DNA from: Cytobacillus luteolus
GTDB lineage: Bacteria; Bacillota; Bacilli; Bacillales; Bacillaceae_L
Assembly: GCF_017873715.1 (NCBI RefSeq)
Contig: NZ_JAGGKM010000002.1
Location: forward strand, 186,001 to 250,000
Direction of reading: 5' to 3'
DNA: 64,000 nucleotides
This document shows positions 18,099 to 25,415 of this stretch, piece after piece (within the stretch, counting starts at the first letter, position 1; each line of letters opens with the position of its first letter). A program made the translations under genes and the position numbers. The notes beneath the pieces are model-generated. The model made no database searches. It had not been told where the DNA came from and saw nothing but the letters and a program-made list of their open reading frames with translations.

Positions 18099-18683
18099 AT
18101 GATACTTGAAGTTTTCGTAATTATCCTTGCATACTTACTAGGTTCAATACCCTCTGCACTAATTGTTGGGAAGATTGGGTACGGGATTGATATTCGTGAA
18201 CATGGTAGCGGGAATTTAGGGGGAACAAATACGTTTCGTACTTTAGGTGTGAAAGCGGGATTAATTGTAACAATAGCTGATATACTAAAAGGCACATTGG
18301 CAGCAGCATTACCTATACTAGTAGGTGCAGACCTTCATCCATTACTTGTTGGGGTCATTGCCGTCATTGGACATGTATATCCTGTTTTTGCAAAATTTAA
18401 AGGTGGAAAAGCAGTAGCAACATCCGGTGGATTGCTCTTATTTTATAGCCCTATTCTTTTTATAACGATGCTACTTGTCTTCTTTATCTGTTTATACATA
18501 TCAAAGTACGTCTCACTTTCATCCATGCTAACAGGTATCTATGGTGTCATCTATAGTATATTCTTTGGAGACCTTCCTTTAATTATTGTCCTATCCTTAC
18601 TTGCGGCGTTTGTGATTTTTAAACACACCGCTAACATTAAACGAATTATCAACAAAACAGAACCTAAAATTAAGTGGCTCTAA
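18099..18683 (+). CDS. plsY: Acyl-phosphate glycerol-3-phosphate acyltransferase
   Basis: PlsY transfers the acyl group from acyl-phosphate to glycerol-3-phosphate, the first committed step of phospholipid synthesis, in the membrane. The 194-residue protein has about five membrane helices and the family motifs: [19 protein letters not shown] (motif 1, glycerol-3-phosphate site) and [14 protein letters not shown] (motif 2, acyl-phosphate loop). Length is normal. It corresponds to B. subtilis yneS, next to yneT and parE. The SD aaaagggga precedes the ATG by 7 nt. A hairpin terminator follows. Confidence 0.96.
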   Translation: MILEVFVIILAYLLGSIPSALIVGKIGYGIDIREHGSGNLGGTNTFRTLGVKAGLIVTIADILKGTLAAALPILVGADLHPLLVGVIAVIGHVYPVFAKFKGGKAVATSGGLLLFYSPILFITMLLVFFICLYISKYVSLSSMLTGIYGVIYSIFFGDLPLIIVLSLLAAFVIFKHTANIKRIINKTEPKIKWL

Positions 18684-18708
18684 ACACATCCTATCAGGGT
18701 GTGTTTTT
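18682..18708 (+). terminator. Terminator of plsY
   Basis: aaacacatcct/agggtgtgttt with a 3-nt loop and one wobble pair, then tttttt-type T run on the plus strand; the 5' arm begins at the stop codon. Confidence 0.82.
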
Positions 18709-18750
18709 TCTATTCTAAGAGGTTCGAGTACTTACTGCCCTCTAAAATCG

Positions 18751-18764
18751 TGTAAACGTTTTCA
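18751..18764 (+). promoter_or_regulatory. Candidate CcpA (cre) site
   Basis: tgtaaacgttttca fits the B. subtilis cre consensus TGWAANCGNTNWCA at every defined position. It lies 80 nt before the small ORF at 18844. Confidence 0.45.
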
Positions 18765-18843
18765 GTTTTGTCAAATTTCAAGGGTTAATTCCATGGATTT
18801 TGCTATATGATATAAATAAGAACTACATGAAAGGTTGATGAGC

Positions 18844-19047
18844 ATGCAAAAACTCAACCCACGTAATTTTATATATGAAGCAACTGTAAGCCCTTCTGAA
18901 CATAATAATGAGTTTGCATTAGAACTATTTGATTACAGCTCTAACTTAGAATGTAGTGGAGAACCATGCAAGAAAATCTCTACATTTGATGAACTATTAT
19001 TGATAATTGACGAATTAGAAGACGAAAAAGACGTACAACCGAGGTAG
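18844..19047 (+). CDS. Small hypothetical protein
   Basis: A 67-residue acidic soluble protein, MQKLNPRNFIYEATVSPSEH at the start and LLLIIDELEDEKDVQPR at the end, with two Cys (around LECSGEPCKK). The ATG at 18844 is chosen because gaaagg lies 9 nt upstream; TTG 18835 and ATG 18838 are too close to it. I do not recognise the family. It has a tatatgatat promoter-like region, a cre-like site upstream and its own terminator, so it is probably an independent gene. Confidence 0.65.
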   Translation: MQKLNPRNFIYEATVSPSEHNNEFALELFDYSSNLECSGEPCKKISTFDELLLIIDELEDEKDVQPR

Positions 19048-19064
19048 GTTGCACGTCTTTTTTT
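19026..19064. terminator. Bidirectional terminator between the small gene and the S9 peptidase gene
   Basis: An imperfect 14-bp stem (aaagacgtacaacc / ggttgcacgtcttt) with a 6-nt loop. T runs flank both sides (nine T on plus, five on minus), and it overlaps the end of the small gene. Confidence 0.88.
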
Positions 19065-19076
19065 TATTTCTTTTTA

Positions 19077-20864
19077 TTAAATAAAACGATCGAAGAACTC
19101 AAGAATCGTTCTGTTTACTTTTATTTCATTTTCTTTTTTCGAGAAGCCATGTCCCTCATCTTCTAAAACGAGGTATTCTACATTGATTCCTTTATCTTGA
19201 AGCGCTTGAACGATTTTATCTGATTCAGCCTTAACAACTCGAGGGTCATTTGCACCTTGAATAACAAGCATAGGTTTGATCATACCATCTAAATGAGTAA
19301 TTGGAGAATATTCAATTAGCTTCTCTTTATCCTTAACTGGGTCTCCTACCCATTGTGCCATTGCAGGCTTCCAGTGCTCAGGTACTGAATCAATAAAAGA
19401 GAATAAGTCACTTGGTCCAAATATATCTACAACCGCCTTAAAATACTCCGCATGACGACCATGTAATAGTAAGGCCATATAGCCACCAAAGCTACCACCC
19501 ATTAATAAAATTTTCTCACGATCTGCGTAGCCGTTTTTAATAAGGTATTCTAATCCTTCAATATTATCTAGTCTTGGACCATATCCCCAGTCACCTTCGA
19601 CCATTTTCATAAATGATAACCCATAGTTAGATGAACCACGGAAGTTTGGAGCAAATAGACTATAACCACGGTTGACTAAGAATTGGAATAGTGCTCTGAA
19701 TGACTTACGCTCGGCAGCTTGAGGGCCACCGTGAGGCCATAAAATGACATGTCCATTGCTAACTTCTTCTTTTGCTTTAAAGAATAGAGCTTCGATTTCT
19801 AATCCATCGAATGAAGGATATGTAAGTACTTCAGGCTCAACTAACTCCTCTTCAGCTACCCCTGGAACTCCGTAATTTGTACACGCTTGCCATGCTTTAG
19901 TTGTAGAAGTTCTTTTGTAAATATTGAACGGGCGTGTTGCAGAACGACCAAGAATATATAAGTTACCAGCTTTTGATACAACTAGCTTTTCAATAACACT
20001 AGTAGGTGTATCAATAGGATTTGTCTCTCCTGTAGCTAGATCATATTCATATAAGAAATCTACAACACCTTTTGAACTCGTAAGGTATAGTTTATTTTGC
20101 TCTTTATTGAACTTCACGTTATTCAAGTCTTCTTTGTCAAAAGCTAAAACTTTTGTAAATTCTCCAGAAGTGAGATCATATTTTGCCAAGTATGTTAAAT
20201 CTTCCTCGTGGTTTGTAAGTAAATAAGTTTCCGTATCACTTGTAAATACTACACCTGTAACAGTGTGCTGTTTATCGGTTTCTGGTGTTAGTTGAATGAA
20301 GGTGCCATTATTCAACACATACGCACGCGTGTTCGTATTAGCGAAGTGTCTCCAATAAATTTGGCTGTCTTCATTTGGACTCACATCCATTAAATAGGTA
20401 GCCGATTCACTTCCTTCGTTTATAACTGACTCTTCACCGTTTTCAAGATTGTAGCAATATGTATTTAAATACATAGGATTTTCTTTAGTTGAAGTGTAAA
20501 ATAATCTCTTTCCATCCTTTGAAAGAATTGGTCCCATATGACGATGACCTTCTAATGTACGAAGTGGTTTTAATTCTCCACCCTGTGTTTGAAGAGCATA
20601 TAATTGGGTATTTTCGTCTCCATCTTTATCAAAGCCAGCAATAATAAATTTACCTTCCTTATCATACACAAGCTCTTGATTACTTTGATCAATAAACGTA
20701 AGGGGATAAGGAAACTGATTAGGCAAATCCATTGCCCAAAGATTATACTTTCCACTTAAATTCGTACTAAAGATTAATTGTGTCTCATCGGGACTTACTG
20801 CAAAATTTTGAATTGCAAACGTTCTAAAAAATTGTTCTACATCTGGTTTTTTAAAAGTAATCAT
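19077..20864 (-). CDS. S9-family prolyl oligopeptidase/acylaminoacyl peptidase-like hydrolase
   Basis: A 595-residue cytosolic serine hydrolase with no signal peptide. The N-terminal two-thirds is a beta-propeller-like region (FAVSPDETQLIFSTN, LSKDGKRLFYTST). The C-terminal alpha/beta-hydrolase domain has the triad Ser458 (GGSFGGY), Asp540 (GANDPRV) and His572 (DEGHGFS), plus an oxyanion motif HGGP. This is the arrangement of family S9C enzymes, which cleave short or N-acylated peptides; the substrate is not known. ATG follows gagggt. Not part of the conserved yne order, so an insertion relative to B. subtilis. Confidence 0.88.
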   Translation of the reverse strand: MITFKKPDVEQFFRTFAIQNFAVSPDETQLIFSTNLSGKYNLWAMDLPNQFPYPLTFIDQSNQELVYDKEGKFIIAGFDKDGDENTQLYALQTQGGELKPLRTLEGHRHMGPILSKDGKRLFYTSTKENPMYLNTYCYNLENGEESVINEGSESATYLMDVSPNEDSQIYWRHFANTNTRAYVLNNGTFIQLTPETDKQHTVTGVVFTSDTETYLLTNHEEDLTYLAKYDLTSGEFTKVLAFDKEDLNNVKFNKEQNKLYLTSSKGVVDFLYEYDLATGETNPIDTPTSVIEKLVVSKAGNLYILGRSATRPFNIYKRTSTTKAWQACTNYGVPGVAEEELVEPEVLTYPSFDGLEIEALFFKAKEEVSNGHVILWPHGGPQAAERKSFRALFQFLVNRGYSLFAPNFRGSSNYGLSFMKMVEGDWGYGPRLDNIEGLEYLIKNGYADREKILLMGGSFGGYMALLLHGRHAEYFKAVVDIFGPSDLFSFIDSVPEHWKPAMAQWVGDPVKDKEKLIEYSPITHLDGMIKPMLVIQGANDPRVVKAESDKIVQALQDKGINVEYLVLEDEGHGFSKKENEIKVNRTILEFFDRFI

Positions 20865-21063
20865 GTACTGACCCTCTTTCTATGAAATTGCATTTCTATT
20901 TACAATATTCGCTATGAATAAGAAAAATCCTTGTATTTTATTTCGGCTATTGAAATATTTTTCTGCTATTCCTGCTAAAATTCTTGTTTTTTTCACAAAA
21001 TATGAGTAAATTTTCCAAATTTATTATATAGTAAGATTAAATGAACTTAAGGAGTTAACGTGA

Positions 21064-22233
21064 GTGAAAAAATCGAAGCAAAAATTAACCTTGTTTGCGT
21101 CTATTATAAGTTTAACTTTACTAATCACTATATCTTATTTACTTTTCTCCATGTATTTTGAAAGAGAACAGGCAGTTTCTAGCACAACAATTAAATCTAT
21201 ATCAGACCACTCTACAAAACAATCCGAATTTGTTTTTAAATCCTATTCTGCAACGATATCACTTGCTGCAGTTGGTGATATCTTGATTCATGGCACTGTT
21301 TACAAGGATGCAAAGACCGCTACTGGCTATGATTTCAAGCCGAATATAGCAAGTGTAAAGCACCTGCTTCAAAGTCCTGATATTACTATAGCAAATCAAG
21401 AAACAATCATCGGTGGAATAGATATCGGCCTATCTACTTATCCTCTGTTTAATAGTCCTTATGAGGTTGCAGATGCCTTTTTAGATGCTGGAGTTGATAT
21501 CGTTTCCATTGCCAATAACCATACATTAGATCGAGGAGAAAAAGCGGTCCTAAATGCAACTTCCTATTTTGATAAAATTGGGATGGAGTATGTTGGAGGC
21601 TATCGTGATAAGGAAGATAAAGAGCGAATCAGAGTTCTTAACCGTAATGGAATCAGGATTGCCTTCCTATCTTATACGTATGGAACAAATGGCATTCCAG
21701 TTCCCAAAGGAAAAGAGTATCTCGTCAATCTAATTGAACCTGAGAACATGAAAGCAGACATAGCAGCCGCTAAACAAGTTGCAGATGTACTTGTTGTTAG
21801 TATGCATTGGGGGAATGAATATCAACTCTTCCCAAATGATGAGCAAAAATCCTTAGCCAAAATGCTAGCAAATGAAGGTGTTGATTTAATTATTGGACAT
21901 CACCCACATGTTCTGCAACCTATGGAATGGATTACAAGGGATGATGGCAGCAAGACCTTTGTTGTATATTCGCTAGGTAACTTTTTATCTGGACAAGTAA
22001 AAAATTATAAGGATATTGGTGGCATCTTAGAGATTAATATTACAAAACAACTGGTAGACAATAAATCAGTGGTAACAATTCACAATCCACAATTTACACC
22101 TACGTATGTAACAAATACAAATGTCAGGAGATTTCAAGTAGTACCACTAGAGGTTGCAGCAGCCTCTGGCACAAGATACTCTTCTTCTATATTTGAAGAA
22201 ATGGCTAGCCATATGAAGCAGTGGCTTGATTAA
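21064..22233 (+). CDS. CapA-family exported metallophosphatase-like protein
   Basis: This 389-residue protein has an N-terminal membrane anchor (about 9-31) and an extracellular CapA domain, the family of PgsA/CapA in poly-gamma-glutamate synthesis. Motifs: AVGDILIHG, NQETIIGG, SIANNHTLDRG, VSMHWGNEYQ, GHHPHVLQ and YSLGNFLSGQ, which are the metal-site signatures of the calcineurin-like fold. There are no capB/capC genes nearby, so a role in polyglutamate synthesis cannot be assumed. The start is GTG 21064, 9 nt after aaggag. Confidence 0.88.
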   Translation: MKKSKQKLTLFASIISLTLLITISYLLFSMYFEREQAVSSTTIKSISDHSTKQSEFVFKSYSATISLAAVGDILIHGTVYKDAKTATGYDFKPNIASVKHLLQSPDITIANQETIIGGIDIGLSTYPLFNSPYEVADAFLDAGVDIVSIANNHTLDRGEKAVLNATSYFDKIGMEYVGGYRDKEDKERIRVLNRNGIRIAFLSYTYGTNGIPVPKGKEYLVNLIEPENMKADIAAAKQVADVLVVSMHWGNEYQLFPNDEQKSLAKMLANEGVDLIIGHHPHVLQPMEWITRDDGSKTFVVYSLGNFLSGQVKNYKDIGGILEINITKQLVDNKSVVTIHNPQFTPTYVTNTNVRRFQVVPLEVAAASGTRYSSSIFEEMASHMKQWLD

Positions 22234-22311
22234 AATTCACCTATTGTTCATTGGATACTCTACATACCTAAATGTATAATAAGGCTATACCCCTTAAGGA
22301 AGGTGTTACTT

Positions 22312-22602
22312 ATGGAATTAATGGTGTCTGACAAGGCTGCGAAATGGTATAAGGATGAACTAAATTTACAATCTGGTGACGGTGTTCGTTTTTTTGTACG
22401 TTATGGTGGGTTTAATTCCTTACAAAGTGGCTTTTCACTTGGTGTTAGTATTGAGAAACCTGTAGAATCAGCAATAAAGGTTGAAGAAGAAGGTATAACA
22501 TTTTTTGTTGAAGAAGCTGATATTTGGTATTTTGACAATCATAATCTCAAAGTAGCTTTTGATGAGAAAAAAGAAGAACCGGAATTTGAATATATATCTT
22601 AA
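22312..22602 (+). CDS. yneR: HesB/IscA-fold protein YneR
   Basis: A 96-residue HesB-like domain protein, recognised from MELMVSDKAAKWYKDELNL and RFFVRYGG...SGFSLGVSIEKP. It contains no cysteine at all, so it cannot be an ordinary iron-sulfur carrier of the IscA type; YneR proteins share this. ATG 22312 is taken, 7-8 nt after aaggaaggt; a GTG at 22303 overlaps that SD. The position near plsY, yneQ and yneP matches B. subtilis. Function unknown. Confidence 0.87.
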   Translation: MELMVSDKAAKWYKDELNLQSGDGVRFFVRYGGFNSLQSGFSLGVSIEKPVESAIKVEEEGITFFVEEADIWYFDNHNLKVAFDEKKEEPEFEYIS

Positions 22603-22636
22603 TATTAATGAAAGAAGTGATTCGTCGTGAGCGGAA

Positions 22637-22945
22637 TCACTTCTTTTGCTGTATGAAACGTTCAATTTGCTCATGCATACCCTCCTCTTGAAGTATACTG
22701 CGTTGGCGGTCACCTAATAAATCAAAATGAGGATATGTGTCTCTTACGTGGACCCATTCTGCTTTTAAACCATATTGGTTACCCCAGTTGATTAACTTAT
22801 CAATGTCCGAGCAACCAACCTTTGTCACCGTATTGCATTGAGGAAAACGAGGGTCATACCAGTAATGTGTTATAAAAGATATTTGTCCAGAACGTACGCT
22901 TTCTTTCCACTCCTCTAGTTCACGTTTTTTTATTCCGAATGCCAT
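22637..22945 (-). CDS. yneQ: Conserved small protein YneQ
   Basis: A 102-residue soluble protein (MAFGIKKRELEEWKESVRSG), identified by position directly after yneP and before yneR and by size. It is rich in aromatic and charged residues with three Cys (CNTVTKVGCSDIDKL among them). The ATG follows the yneP stop without a gap, so the two are translationally coupled. Function unknown. Confidence 0.8.
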   Translation of the reverse strand: MAFGIKKRELEEWKESVRSGQISFITHYWYDPRFPQCNTVTKVGCSDIDKLINWGNQYGLKAEWVHVRDTYPHFDLLGDRQRSILQEEGMHEQIERFIQQKK

Positions 22946-23374
22946 TTACTTCACTTCCGATTTTTTTGCTTTTTCATATGCTTCATGCCAATCTGGATAA
23001 ACTTTACGAATTTGTATTGGACGGAATGAATTCTTTTTTACACACACATGAGTAGAAATAGCACTCACAGCAAGCTCATTTGTTGGGGTTAGTATTTCAT
23101 AGCCATAAATCACACGTAACCCGTCGTAATGCTCAATCCACGTATTAACTACAGCTATATCCCCATAACGTAAAGGTTTCTTATAAGATACTTGAATATC
23201 AATAACTGGAGAAATGATTCCTTCCTCCTCCATCGCTGCATAGCTAAACCCCAAATCTTTAATAAGTTGTGTACGTCCTAGTTCTAACCACACTAAATAG
23301 TTTCCGTGGTATACCACACCCATTTGATCTGTTTCTGCATATCTTACTTCTACTTCTTTTTTACTTACTAGCAC
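22946..23374 (-). CDS. yneP: Acyl-CoA thioesterase, YbgC/4-HBT hotdog family
   Basis: A 142-residue hotdog-fold thioesterase that hydrolyses acyl-CoA. The family motif RYAETDQMGVVYHGNYLVWLE carries the catalytic Asp16, and helix residues ELGRTQLIKDLG follow. GTG 23374 is chosen as start because aggggga lies 10 nt upstream; the longer frame begins 12 codons earlier without an SD. It is coupled to yneQ. Substrate chain length is not evident. Confidence 0.88.
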   Translation of the reverse strand: MLVSKKEVEVRYAETDQMGVVYHGNYLVWLELGRTQLIKDLGFSYAAMEEEGIISPVIDIQVSYKKPLRYGDIAVVNTWIEHYDGLRVIYGYEILTPTNELAVSAISTHVCVKKNSFRPIQIRKVYPDWHEAYEKAKKSEVK

Positions 23375-23443
23375 GAATCTTTCTCCCCCTATGTACTGCT
23401 TGTATACCATTCATTTTACGAGATAAAAGAAGTAAATACCAAT

Positions 23444-23477
23444 AAAAAAGACCACAACTTTTAAAGTTTGGTCTTTT
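23444..23477 (-). terminator. Terminator of tlp
   Basis: aaaagacca...aacttt/aaagtt...tggtctttt with an asymmetry of one or two bases, followed on the minus strand by tttttt. Confidence 0.8.
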
Positions 23478-23484
23478 GAACAAA

Positions 23485-23718
23485 TTAGATATTGCCGTTT
23501 TCTCTTGCCTGAGCCTCATCACGAATCTCATTTCTCATTGCTTCAATGCTCTCTTCACGACGTTGGTTTTTTGCTTCAATTGCTGCTCTTTCCTCTGTTG
23601 AAGCAAATTGCATTGTCTCATGAGATTCTTCGATATTCTCAATTGTGTTCTGAACCATATCTTGTAGCTTTTCTACATTATCATTGCGGTTATCTGGTTT
23701 TGCTTGGTGATTTGTCAT
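23485..23718 (-). CDS. tlp: Small acid-soluble spore protein Tlp
   Basis: A 77-residue thioredoxin-like-protein-type SASP. MTNHQAKPDNRNDNVEKLQ and the Glu/Gln-rich helical remainder match Tlp, a forespore (sigma-G class) product that accumulates in spores. Start ATG 23718 has aggagg 7 nt upstream; the frame is open further upstream but without homology. In B. subtilis it is next to sspN, as here. Confidence 0.92.
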   Translation of the reverse strand: MTNHQAKPDNRNDNVEKLQDMVQNTIENIEESHETMQFASTEERAAIEAKNQRREESIEAMRNEIRDEAQARENGNI

Positions 23719-23804
23719 ATGTATCCTCCTTATTAATTGACGTTTATTTACATAGATATTTTGCAACAAAGGATAGACAATTATGAGGATTTTTTAAATT
23801 AAAT

Positions 23805-23829
23805 AAAAGGACGTAAAGCACGCCCTTTT
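23805..23829 (-). terminator. Terminator of sspN
   Basis: aaaagggcgt/acgtcctttt with one mismatch, 11 nt after the sspN stop, then tttatttaattt on the minus strand. Confidence 0.72.
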
Positions 23830-23840
23830 AACTAAGTTAA

Positions 23841-23984
23841 TTATTCACCTTTTGTTTGAATAACTTGTGGTTGATGCCCAGATTTATCCTGCATCTTTTT
23901 CCCTTTGTTTCCTCCAAAGCCACGTGGTTGAGTTCCAATTTTATTGTTTTTAAATTGGTTGTATTGGTTGTTTTGATTAGACAT
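23841..23984 (-). CDS. sspN: Small acid-soluble spore protein N
   Basis: A 47-residue protein, too short for most ORF callers. It has the SspN pattern: IGTQPRGFGGNKGKKMQDKSG in the middle and the conserved end QTKGE. ATG 23984 is preceded by taggagggg. B. subtilis sspN-tlp form a forespore operon; here a terminator separates them. The segment 24005-24068 upstream holds only its promoter, with a sigma-G-like tgaaga-14-gataatg. Confidence 0.93.
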   Translation of the reverse strand: MSNQNNQYNQFKNNKIGTQPRGFGGNKGKKMQDKSGHQPQVIQTKGE

Positions 23985-24068
23985 GCAATAATCCCCTCCT
24001 ATAATACATTATCACCAGTCAATAAGGTCTTCATGTATGGAGATATTTGGAGTGGCTTCTTGTAGTAT

Positions 24069-24200
24069 CTATTCTGCCTTACCAAGCATCTTTTGTTCTA
24101 ACCTTGCTTCTATTTTATCCATAGCTTCTTGGTCTTTAAGTAACTGCTTTTTATTTTCTAATACTAATTCTTCAAATGACTGTTTTCTGATTTTTCTCAA
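24069..24200 (-). CDS. FbpB-family small basic protein
   Basis: A 43-residue protein: a basic N-terminus (MRKIRKQ), then SFEELVLENKKQLLKDQEAM and an amphipathic helix ending LEQKMLGKAE. This is the FbpB family; in B. subtilis FbpB is made under iron limitation and helps the small RNA FsrA. TTG 24200 is the start because aaaggggtg lies 6 nt upstream; a GTG 9 nt earlier is inside that SD. The promoter overlaps a perfect Fur-family palindrome, which fits metal-dependent control. No such gene is known to me at this place in B. subtilis. Confidence 0.78.
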   Translation of the reverse strand: MRKIRKQSFEELVLENKKQLLKDQEAMDKIEARLEQKMLGKAE

Positions 24201-24250
24201 TTTTCTCACCCCTTTTAACACTATTGTAATATTAATAATTCCCAAAATAC

Positions 24251-24267
24251 GTTGTAATTATTACAAC
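24251..24267 (-). promoter_or_regulatory. Fur-family (Fur/PerR/Zur-like) operator on the fbpB-like promoter
   Basis: gttgtaattattacaac is a perfect 8-1-8 palindrome with the 7-1-7 core TTGTAATNATTACAA. It differs from the consensus of PerR (TTATAAT), Fur (TGATAAT) and Zur (TCGTAAT) by one or two bases per half. It overlaps a minus-strand promoter TTACAA-17-TAATAT that would start transcription shortly before the fbpB-like gene. Confidence 0.7.
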
Positions 24268-24293
24268 TTTTTGAAAATTTATTGAAAAATAAA

Positions 24294-24321
24294 AACAAGA
24301 GCTAAAGAAACTCTTGTTTCA
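24294..24321 (-). terminator. Terminator of the yneN-type gene
   Basis: aaacaagag/ctcttgttt, followed on the minus strand by tttatttttc, 8 nt after the stop codon. Confidence 0.82.
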
Positions 24322-24328
24322 AATCACC

Positions 24329-24844
24329 TTAATTCATTTTCTTGGTTTCGCTCTTCATCATATCTAATGACATAGCCCCAATGTATTTGTATCTAATTAC
24401 TCCCTCTGTATCAATGTAATATGAGGTAGGAATTGAGTATACCTGATAGGAAGTACTCACATTATTCGTTTCATCTAGTAGTACAGGAAAAGTTAATTCT
24501 TTATCACTTACATAATTAGTTACTGTATCCAAGCTTTTCTCAGTTGTTGTCATATTTACCGCTAGGATGACTGTTTCATCACCATAGGTCTCATGAAACT
24601 CCTGCATTTCTGGCATCTCTGCTTGACAAGGACCACACCATGAGGCCCAGAAATTTAAAATAACTTTTTTACCTTGAAAACTTGATAACTTAACACTATC
24701 TCCGTTTAATAATTGTAATTCAAAATCGGGGGCTGCTTCTCCAATTTCTATACCAGTTGTCACTGGTTTATTAAGAACAGATTGATATAACGCGTAACCA
24801 CCAAGAACAAGTAATACGGCTATTGCAATTATTTTTTTCTTCAT
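24329..24844 (-). CDS. yneN: TlpA/ResA-type membrane-anchored thioredoxin (YneN)
   Basis: A 171-residue extracytoplasmic thiol-disulfide oxidoreductase. One N-terminal membrane segment (about 4-20) is followed by an AhpC/TSA-type thioredoxin fold with the active site WCGPC (FWASWCGPCQAEMPEM) and the cis-Pro loop YSIPTSYYI. The proteins reduce cysteines outside the membrane, as in cytochrome c maturation or sporulation. ATG follows taggagg. It lies 15 nt after a small membrane protein gene, with which it is probably cotranscribed. B. subtilis yneN is likewise next to citB. Confidence 0.88.
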   Translation of the reverse strand: MKKKIIAIAVLLVLGGYALYQSVLNKPVTTGIEIGEAAPDFELQLLNGDSVKLSSFQGKKVILNFWASWCGPCQAEMPEMQEFHETYGDETVILAVNMTTTEKSLDTVTNYVSDKELTFPVLLDETNNVSTSYQVYSIPTSYYIDTEGVIRYKYIGAMSLDMMKSETKKMN

Positions 24845-24859
24845 ATGTAATAAAGCCTC

Positions 24860-25279
24860 CTATTGTTCGTAAAGAAATGTAACCAATAAATAGTACGTGG
24901 TAAGTGAGGTTAGCATACCAAAACCTAGAACATCAAAGACATTCTTGACCTTAAATTTGTTTTTCTTAATCTGCCATCCTAAATAAAGAATACCTATTAG
25001 TAAACCTAGCACAAGACCTTTTATTCCACCTGTGAAAAATAGAATTCCTTGAGGATTTGTAAAAAGAATGCTGGGTCTAAATAGGACTATACTGAATTTA
25101 TATAGTAGTAAGCAAATGACTAAACCATTTCCAATTTCATTGAGTAACAATGGTTGAAGATCAGGAAATTTTCTAATTCTTATCTCCATTACAATATATG
25201 AGACAAGCCCAGCTATAAATAAAACAATCCACAAATTCTTTATTAAAAAGGGTCCAATTGTAATACTATCGTATAACAT
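24860..25279 (-). CDS. Small polytopic membrane protein, distantly Lgt-like
   Basis: A 139-residue protein with four or five membrane helices and a basic loop (QIKKNKFKVKNV). The stretch LNEIGNGLVICLLLYKF and ILFFTGGIKGLVLG recalls prolipoprotein diacylglyceryl transferase, but the length is half and the catalytic Arg/His motifs are not evident, so the likeness is weak. SD gtaggag precedes ATG. It is directly upstream of the TlpA-type gene in what looks like one operon, which suggests it works with that thioredoxin; I cannot name its function. Confidence 0.6.
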   Translation of the reverse strand: MLYDSITIGPFLIKNLWIVLFIAGLVSYIVMEIRIRKFPDLQPLLLNEIGNGLVICLLLYKFSIVLFRPSILFTNPQGILFFTGGIKGLVLGLLIGILYLGWQIKKNKFKVKNVFDVLGFGMLTSLTTYYLLVTFLYEQ

Positions 25280-25365
25280 ATACTATTCTCCTACCTGACT
25301 ATTGTTCGTACATATTTATTATTAAAACACACTTCTTGTTATTTTAGTAATTATTTGACCAAAGG

Positions 25366-25405
25366 AAAAAGGCAGAAATGTGAACAATCACATCTCTGCC
25401 TTTTT
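25366..25405 (-). terminator. Terminator of citB
   Basis: A 17-bp stem with one mismatch (aaaaaggcagaaatgtg / cacatctctgccttttt) and a 6-nt loop, just after the citB stop on the minus strand. Confidence 0.92.
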
Positions 25406-25415
25406 GGTTTTATAA

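Noticed and set aside
22468-22713. 81-codon minus-strand frame over yneR
   Set aside because: It covers yneR and the end of yneQ, both supported by synteny and SD.
24037-24285. 82-codon plus-strand frame
   Set aside because: It overlaps the FbpB-like gene, which has a good SD, promoter and family motif; the plus frame has none.
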